From DAOOVD01 sp035369845 (GTDB lineage: Bacteria; Bacillota; Desulfotomaculia; Desulfotomaculales; Pelotomaculaceae): a stretch of DNA of 64,000 nt. The stretch lies in the NCBI GenBank assembly GCA_035369845.1, contig DAOOVD010000002.1:62001-126000 (forward strand). The letters run 5' to 3'. Under the pieces are notes generated by a model, which worked only from the letters and a program-made list of their open reading frames with translations, was not told where the DNA came from and made no database searches. Shown in pieces: positions 59,731 through 64,000 of the stretch (position 1 is the stretch's first letter; the number at the start of each line of letters is the position of its first letter). Made by a program: the position numbers and the translations under genes.

Positions 59731-60537
59731 CTACTCAAGTTCCGTGTGAGCGAGCGCCACCACTTTTTTCAAGGTTTCCGGGTCAAAAACATCCTCCCCG
59801 GATTTCCTGTAATATATAAAAAACTCTATGTTCCCCTCCGGTCCTTTGACGGGGGAAAAATCCACTCCCGCCACTCGCCAGCCGCACCCCTTGATGAATG
59901 TGACGATATCCTCCATGACTTCCGTCTGAACGGCCGGATCCCGCACCACACCCTTTTTGCCGACTTTGTGGCGCCCCGCCTCGAATTGCGGTTTGACCAG
60001 AACCACCCCTTCGGCGTCACGGGTGGTCAGCTCGCCTACTACCGGCAGGACTATCTTCAGGGAGATGAACGAAACATCTACCGTCGCAAAATCAGGAGCC
60101 GTTTCAAAGGCTTCAGCCGTCAGGTACCGCACGTTGGTGCGCTCCATGACGACCACCCTGGGATCTTTCCTCAGCTTCCAGGCAAGCTGTCCGTAACCCA
60201 CATCCACCGCATAAACCAGCCTGGCCCCGTGCTTGAGAACACAGTCGGTAAAGCCTCCCGTCGAGGCCCCCACGTCCAGGACGACGCGATCTCGCAAATC
60301 GAGGCCGAAAACCCTTATCGCCTTTTCCAGTTTTATACCCCCGCGACTGGCATAAGGAGCAGGATCGCCCCTCAGCTCGACGAGAGAAGTATTATTAATC
60401 ATCAGTCCCGGCTTGTCCGATTTTACGCCGTCGACGAACACCAAACCGGCCATGACGGCCGCCCTGGCTTTTTCCCTGCTCGGGCAAAAGCCTTCCTCAA
60501 CCAGTCTTACGTCTAGCCTCTGCTTGTTCTTAGGCAA
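59731..60537 (-). CDS. tlyA: TlyA-family 16S/23S rRNA 2'-O-methyltransferase (hemolysin A type)
   Basis: Protein of 268 residues: N-terminal S4 RNA-binding domain (RLDVRLVEEGFCPSREKARA) and an FtsJ-like methyltransferase with VLDVGASTGGFTDCVLKHGA near residue 85, VDVSFISLKIVLPV and LVKPQFEAGRHKVGK. Start inferred as TTG at 60537, seven bases after GGTGGGGG. The dxs-tlyA-nadK order is typical for Firmicutes. Confidence 0.93.
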   Translation of the reverse strand: MPKNKQRLDVRLVEEGFCPSREKARAAVMAGLVFVDGVKSDKPGLMINNTSLVELRGDPAPYASRGGIKLEKAIRVFGLDLRDRVVLDVGASTGGFTDCVLKHGARLVYAVDVGYGQLAWKLRKDPRVVVMERTNVRYLTAEAFETAPDFATVDVSFISLKIVLPVVGELTTRDAEGVVLVKPQFEAGRHKVGKKGVVRDPAVQTEVMEDIVTFIKGCGWRVAGVDFSPVKGPEGNIEFFIYYRKSGEDVFDPETLKKVVALAHTELE

Positions 60538-60578
60538 GCTTCTTCCCCCACCGGCAATTTGCAAGGCGGCAAAGATAT

Positions 60579-62498
60579 TCAACCGGGCAGTTTGTCTGTT
60601 CCCGTCTTGAGCTTCCTGGCCATTTTTTTACGTGAAATCCTGCTCTTCAGCGATCTGGCCAGCTGTTCCGCCTGCAGTCCGTACTTTTCCATGAGCAAGG
60701 CGCGGCTGCCGTGCTCAACAAAATCGTTGGGAATACCAAAGCACTCGATTTCAGCGCACTTCAGCCCCTTTGCCGCAATCAACTCGATGACCGCGCTGCC
60801 GAAACCGCCCTGCAGCACGTTCTCCTCCACGGTAAATACTCTTTTGGTTCGTTCGACATAATAGGCAATGCACTTTTCGTCCAGGGGTTTTATAAAGCGT
60901 GCGTTTATCACGGTTACGTCAATCCCGCCGCCGGACAGTATCCTGGCGGCCTCCTCCGCGGGTCCCACCATGCTGCCCACCGCGATCAGGACGGCGTCGT
61001 CCCCCTCCGAAATGACCTCGGCCCGGCCAATGGGTAAGAACTTAAAGCGGTCGTCCAATTTGCAACCCGTGCCGGCGCCGCGCGGATAGCGAATGGAAAC
61101 CGGACCGCAATGATTGACCGCCGTCGCCAGCATGTGTTGAAGTTCGTTTTCATCTTTGGGAGCCATGACAACCATGTTCGGGATGTGCCTGAGGTAGGAA
61201 ATGTCGAAAAGGCCGTGGTGCGTGGCGCCGTCGTCCCCAACAATACCGGCCCGGTCAATCGCGAAAGTAACCGGCAGGTTCTGCAGGCACACATCATGCA
61301 GGATTTGATCATATGCCCTCTGCAGGAATGTGGAATAAATCGCGACAACCGGATGGAAGCCGCCGGCGGCCATTCCAGCCGCAAGCGTCACCGCATGCTG
61401 CTCCGCTATCCCCACGTCGAAAAAGCGATCGGGGCAAATTCGCGAAAAATCGGTCAACCCGGTACCGCCCGGCATTGCCGCAGTGATGGCGATAATCCTG
61501 TCGTTTTCCTGCGCAAGCCTGACGATTGCCCTTCCGAAAATTTCCGTATAGGATGGAACACTGCCGCTTTTCATAACTTCGCCGTTTTCCACGTTAAATG
61601 CCCCCACACCGTGAAAACGGTCGGGGTTGCTTTCGGCGGGCGGATAGCCTTTTCCCTTTTTCGTCAAAACATGAACCAGAACCGGGCCTTTTTTTGACCT
61701 GGCCTGATGGAGAACTGTTACGACCGACTTTATGTCATGCCCGTCAACCGGGCCCAGATAGGTAAAACCGAGCTCTTCAAAAATTATGCCGGGAACGACC
61801 AGGTATTTCAGGCTGTCTTTCAATCTTTCGCCCAGCCGCAGCAGTTTTGAACCGATGGGCAGCTTTTTCAGCAGTTGCTCGACTTCTTCCTTGCCTTTGG
61901 CGTACATGGGGTCGGTTCTCAGTCTCGTCAGGTAGCCGGACATTGCCCCGACATTTTGGGCTATGGACATCTCGTTGTCGTTTAGCACCACGATAATGTC
62001 CTTTTTCAAGTGGCCGGCGTGATTTAGCGCCTCGTACGCCATGCCGCCGGTCATCGCCCCGTCGCCTATCACGGCCACCACCGAGAAATTTTCTCCTTTC
62101 AAGTCACGCGCCACCGCCATGCCCAGGGCAGCGGAAATGGAAGTGCTGCTGTGGCCGGTGCCGAAAGCGTCATGCACGCTTTCGGAAGGTCTCGGGAACC
62201 CGCTCAGCCCACCAAGCTGCCTCAATGTCCCGAACATTCCGCGGCGTTCTGTAAGTAGCTTGTGTACGTAACTCTGATGACCCACATCCCAGATTATTTT
62301 ATCCACCGGCGAGTTGAAAACCCGGTGCAGTGCCAGGGTAAGTTCCACCACGCCCAAATTGGGAGACAGATGTCCGCCCGTTTTTGACACTACCTCCACT
62401 AGTTCCTGCCGGATCTCCGCGGCAAGCTCGTTCAACTGGGCAAAATTCAGCGACCGGATGTCCTGGGAATTCCTGACTTTGCTCAAGAGAGTACTCAC
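60579..62498 (-). CDS. dxs: 1-deoxy-D-xylulose-5-phosphate synthase
   Basis: TPP enzyme making DXP from pyruvate and glyceraldehyde-3-phosphate, 639 residues. HLSPNLGVVELTLALHRVF, IWDVGHQSYVHKLLTERR, TPP motif VVAVIGDGAMTGGMAYEALN (in parts), and the transketolase middle DVGIAEQHAVTLAAGMA are present. GTG start at 62498 overlaps the oapA stop as GTGA. It lies downstream of oapA, as in other OLE-bearing Firmicutes. Confidence 0.97.
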   Translation of the reverse strand: MSTLLSKVRNSQDIRSLNFAQLNELAAEIRQELVEVVSKTGGHLSPNLGVVELTLALHRVFNSPVDKIIWDVGHQSYVHKLLTERRGMFGTLRQLGGLSGFPRPSESVHDAFGTGHSSTSISAALGMAVARDLKGENFSVVAVIGDGAMTGGMAYEALNHAGHLKKDIIVVLNDNEMSIAQNVGAMSGYLTRLRTDPMYAKGKEEVEQLLKKLPIGSKLLRLGERLKDSLKYLVVPGIIFEELGFTYLGPVDGHDIKSVVTVLHQARSKKGPVLVHVLTKKGKGYPPAESNPDRFHGVGAFNVENGEVMKSGSVPSYTEIFGRAIVRLAQENDRIIAITAAMPGGTGLTDFSRICPDRFFDVGIAEQHAVTLAAGMAAGGFHPVVAIYSTFLQRAYDQILHDVCLQNLPVTFAIDRAGIVGDDGATHHGLFDISYLRHIPNMVVMAPKDENELQHMLATAVNHCGPVSIRYPRGAGTGCKLDDRFKFLPIGRAEVISEGDDAVLIAVGSMVGPAEEAARILSGGGIDVTVINARFIKPLDEKCIAYYVERTKRVFTVEENVLQGGFGSAVIELIAAKGLKCAEIECFGIPNDFVEHGSRALLMEKYGLQAEQLARSLKSRISRKKMARKLKTGTDKLPG

Positions 62499-63097
62499 TG
62501 TTTATCTAACCTTCTCGCTCCGATGTTCCTTCTTTTCTGAAAAGGAGTGTAGCCGGTAACCTCTTCCACCCTGGCCAGAACCTTTCCTGCAATAAAGATT
62601 ACCTCATCCGGATAGCTCAATGCAATTTTTTTTGCAACAGCCTTGGTAGAAACAATCACCGCGGCAATAATAGCGGTGACCAAAACATTCAGCCAGAACC
62701 GGCTAATTTCCGATCCGAGTGCCACTATCTGGACGACTATCGATATTCCCAGGGCGCCTCCGACAGTCGTCGCGATGTCGCCCACAACATCATTGGAGAG
62801 ATTGGCGACCTTGTCGGCATTCCGGATCAACTGCAGTCCGTGGGGTGCACCCCTTATCCGTTTGGCCGCCTTTGCGTTGAAGGGGATGTGGGAAGCGGCG
62901 GTTACTGCTGTTCCGACAATGTCGGCCGCCATGTTGATAATTATTATCAAAAACAAAAAAATAAATGACAGTATAAGGTTGTTCAGCCTCGACGCAAATG
63001 TTTCAGAAAGAAAGGTAAAGACAATTGCCAGAAAGAAGGAGCCGATACCCACCAAAAAAATGTATCTACCTGAAACAGTAGACTTATTATTGCCCAA
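62495..63097 (-). CDS. oapA: OLE RNA-associated membrane protein OapA
   Basis: Membrane protein of 200 residues with two N-terminal helices (YIFLVGIGSFFLAIVF, NLILSFIFLFLIIIINM), a cytoplasmic or loop region, a helix pair near residues 105-155, and a basic tail. It carries DxxxD in NDVVGDIATTVGGALG near residue 103-107 and is close to DUF21-type membrane domains, both known of OapA. TTG start at 63097, five bases after GAGGTGA; a GTG at 63106 lies within that site. The 5' neighbour is the OLE RNA and the 3' neighbour dxs, the known OLE context. Confidence 0.85.
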   Translation of the reverse strand: MGNNKSTVSGRYIFLVGIGSFFLAIVFTFLSETFASRLNNLILSFIFLFLIIIINMAADIVGTAVTAASHIPFNAKAAKRIRGAPHGLQLIRNADKVANLSNDVVGDIATTVGGALGISIVVQIVALGSEISRFWLNVLVTAIIAAVIVSTKAVAKKIALSYPDEVIFIAGKVLARVEEVTGYTPFQKRRNIGARRLDKQ

Positions 63098-63139
63098 AAA
63101 AGTCACCTCATGCGATGTTTAGCGCGACGAAAACATGGA

Positions 63140-63820
63140 CATAATGATATTAAATTTTTGATAAGTGACAGCGGATCGGGTAAATATTGTGGCTTAGGTC
63201 TAGCAGGTTTTCCCAAACAGCTGCCGGCTGTCGCCAAACCGGCGGTTTCCCTTTAAAGCTGTTTCCGAACGTTACCGATTCCGGGGCTAGATTACCACTC
63301 AGTCCACACTTTAATCCCCGACCCGCCCCGGCAACCCGGACAGCCTAGGAGTTTTCCTCGACAGAATACACATTTTCTAGCCTCTTTTGCAGCAAAGGTT
63401 TCAGTCAACAACGCTTGCCGCGCACGGGCCCTTGCGCGGCCGGTTGTTAAAGCCGACATCCACCATTGCCACTCAAGGCAGGCTACACTGCACGCAGCGC
63501 TAACCACATGCAGGTTTAATCCCAAGCCATAGTTGACTGTCCACGTCGGAACAGATGCCCACGCACTTGGGTCTCCACGGGGGTGGGGTCAACGCCCACA
63601 TGCCGTTGCAGGTCGCCCCACCCCCTTAACTCCCAGTACCAACCCCCAACTGGGCGTCGGCAGCCAGCACCAGGAACTTCATCGATGTGCCCTTGACGGA
63701 TTTTTAGGCCCGCCTTCAAAAAGGTTCATCTGACTAGGATACTGCGTCACTTATCGCATAAATTTAAAAACGCAATTTGAAATGTTGAATTAAATTACAA
63801 CAACGCCTTCATATCAATGT
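63140..63820 (-). ncRNA. ole: OLE RNA (ornate, large, extremophilic)
   Basis: Large structured noncoding RNA on the minus strand directly upstream of oapA. A consensus promoter lies at 63827-63855. GATAAGTGAC (63746-63755) near the 5' end pairs perfectly with GTCACTTATC (63160-63169) near the 3' end, about 596 nt from end to end, matching the known OLE size of about 600 nt. Internal perfect helices include GGGGGTGGGG/CCCCACCCCC (63579-63625) with an inner CAACG/CGTTG stem, and GCCGCGCA/TGCGCGGC (63417-63440) flanked by AACAAC/GTTGTT. No real protein frame is present. OLE binds OapA at the membrane and affects stress and energy adaptation in Bacillus halodurans. Exact 3' end unknown. Confidence 0.85.
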
Positions 63821-63826
63821 CTATCA

Positions 63827-63855
63827 ATTATAACACAATAGCTTTCCGCTATCAA
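63827..63855 (-). promoter_or_regulatory. Consensus SigA promoter for OLE RNA
   Basis: TTGATA (63850-63855), 17-base spacer, perfect TATAAT (63827-63832) on the minus strand; start expected at A63820. It is the best SigA match in the window. Confidence 0.85.
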
Positions 63856-64000
63856 ACGCGTTCTGGAGTCTATTTAAGCCCTCTATATCTATATTTCTTT
63901 TCTGATAAAAAAAGAATCGGCACTGGTCCTGCTGGCTGACTCAAGATTCAAAAATCCCTCTCAATTACAAACCCGGCTATCATTCTTAAAAAGTCGGCCT
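63856..64000. other. Right edge: AT-rich intergenic DNA
   Basis: No gene is visible. On the minus strand GAATC and GATTC arms followed by seven T (near 63905-63950) could end a gene located beyond the window, by synteny perhaps ispA or xseB, which cannot be checked here. Confidence 0.3.

Noticed and set aside
63292..63719. Two Arg/Gly/Trp-rich open frames in the right-hand intergenic region
   Set aside because: They fall inside the structured OLE RNA, lack ribosome-binding sites and resemble no protein family.
1..64000. CRISPR array, prophage, insertion sequences, rRNA or tRNA genes
   Set aside because: No evenly spaced direct repeats, transposase or phage genes, or recognisable tRNA/rRNA sequences were seen. 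The two tyrosine recombinases are in XerC and XerD positions.

Overview
The window reads as a chromosomal segment of an anaerobic, endospore-forming Firmicute of the Peptococcaceae/Desulfotomaculum-Pelotomaculum type. The evidence is: core sporulation genes (spo0A, spoIVB, spoIIM, spoIIAA-spoIIAB-sigF, dacF, spoVAF, ytvI-like, ytfJ), Bacillus-like core gene order, ferredoxin-linked metabolism (2-oxoacid:ferredoxin oxidoreductase, HgdC/HgdB-type proteins, a 4-hydroxybutyryl-CoA dehydratase-family enzyme), roughly 50-55% G+C by eye, and many TTG/GTG starts behind strong Shine-Dalgarno sites. The genus is an inference. Nearly everything is on the minus strand. The plus-strand exceptions are a 4-hydroxybutyryl-CoA dehydratase-family gene (40048-41490) and a 42-codon mciZ-like gene (48885-49013).

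Layout on the minus strand, from high to low coordinate. (1) 63820-56035: an OLE RNA locus with its partner oapA, then dxs, tlyA, nadK, a MnmM-type methyltransferase, argR and recN. (2) 55798-53624: spoIVB, preceded by a 10-codon upstream ORF, and spo0A with a SigH-like promoter. (3) 53590-49010: a P-loop ATPase, korDABC and an M20 peptidase, behind a second SigH/0A-box-like promoter. (4) 48751-44461: spoIIM, xerD, deoB and pdp, with mciZ divergent from spoIIM. (5) 44386-40048: an accessory island holding hsdM, a broken hsdS/hsdR remnant, a YgjP-type metallopeptidase and the plus-strand dehydratase. It separates pdp from dacF, which lie close together in Bacillus-type order. (6) 39871-34919: dacF, spoIIAA-AB-sigF, a dodecin and spoVAF. 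(7) 34817-30224: a three-gene HgdB/HgdB/HgdC-type operon and trpB2, inserted between spoVAF and lysA. (8) 29871-22669: lysA, a DHH-CBS-CCA fusion, an M50 protease, trpS, DUF2953 and ytfJ. (9) 22289-19391: an NHEJ operon (ku, ligD ligase, ligD polymerase). (10) 19362-1: the classic run dprA-topA-trmFO-xerC-hslV-hslU-codY, then rpsB-tsf-pyrH-frr-(PASTA, ferredoxin)-uppS-cdsA-ytvI-dxr-rseP-ispG-proS.

How the genes fit together: the DXP isoprenoid pathway is represented by dxs, dxr and ispG, and isoprenoid products feed undecaprenyl-diphosphate synthesis (uppS) next to phospholipid synthesis (cdsA). The sporulation genes cover the phosphorelay output (Spo0A), the forespore switch (SigF/SpoIIAB/SpoIIAA), engulfment (SpoIIM), SigK-type signalling (SpoIVB), a division brake (MciZ-like) and spore repair (Ku/LigD).

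The most notable features are the OLE RNA/OapA locus at the right edge, which has a consensus promoter and a 10-bp closing stem about 596 nt apart; the mciZ-like gene with a SigE-like promoter; the SigH-like promoter in front of the kor operon, which closely resembles the spo0A promoter; and the HgdB-type operon lacking a recognisable catalytic dehydratase.
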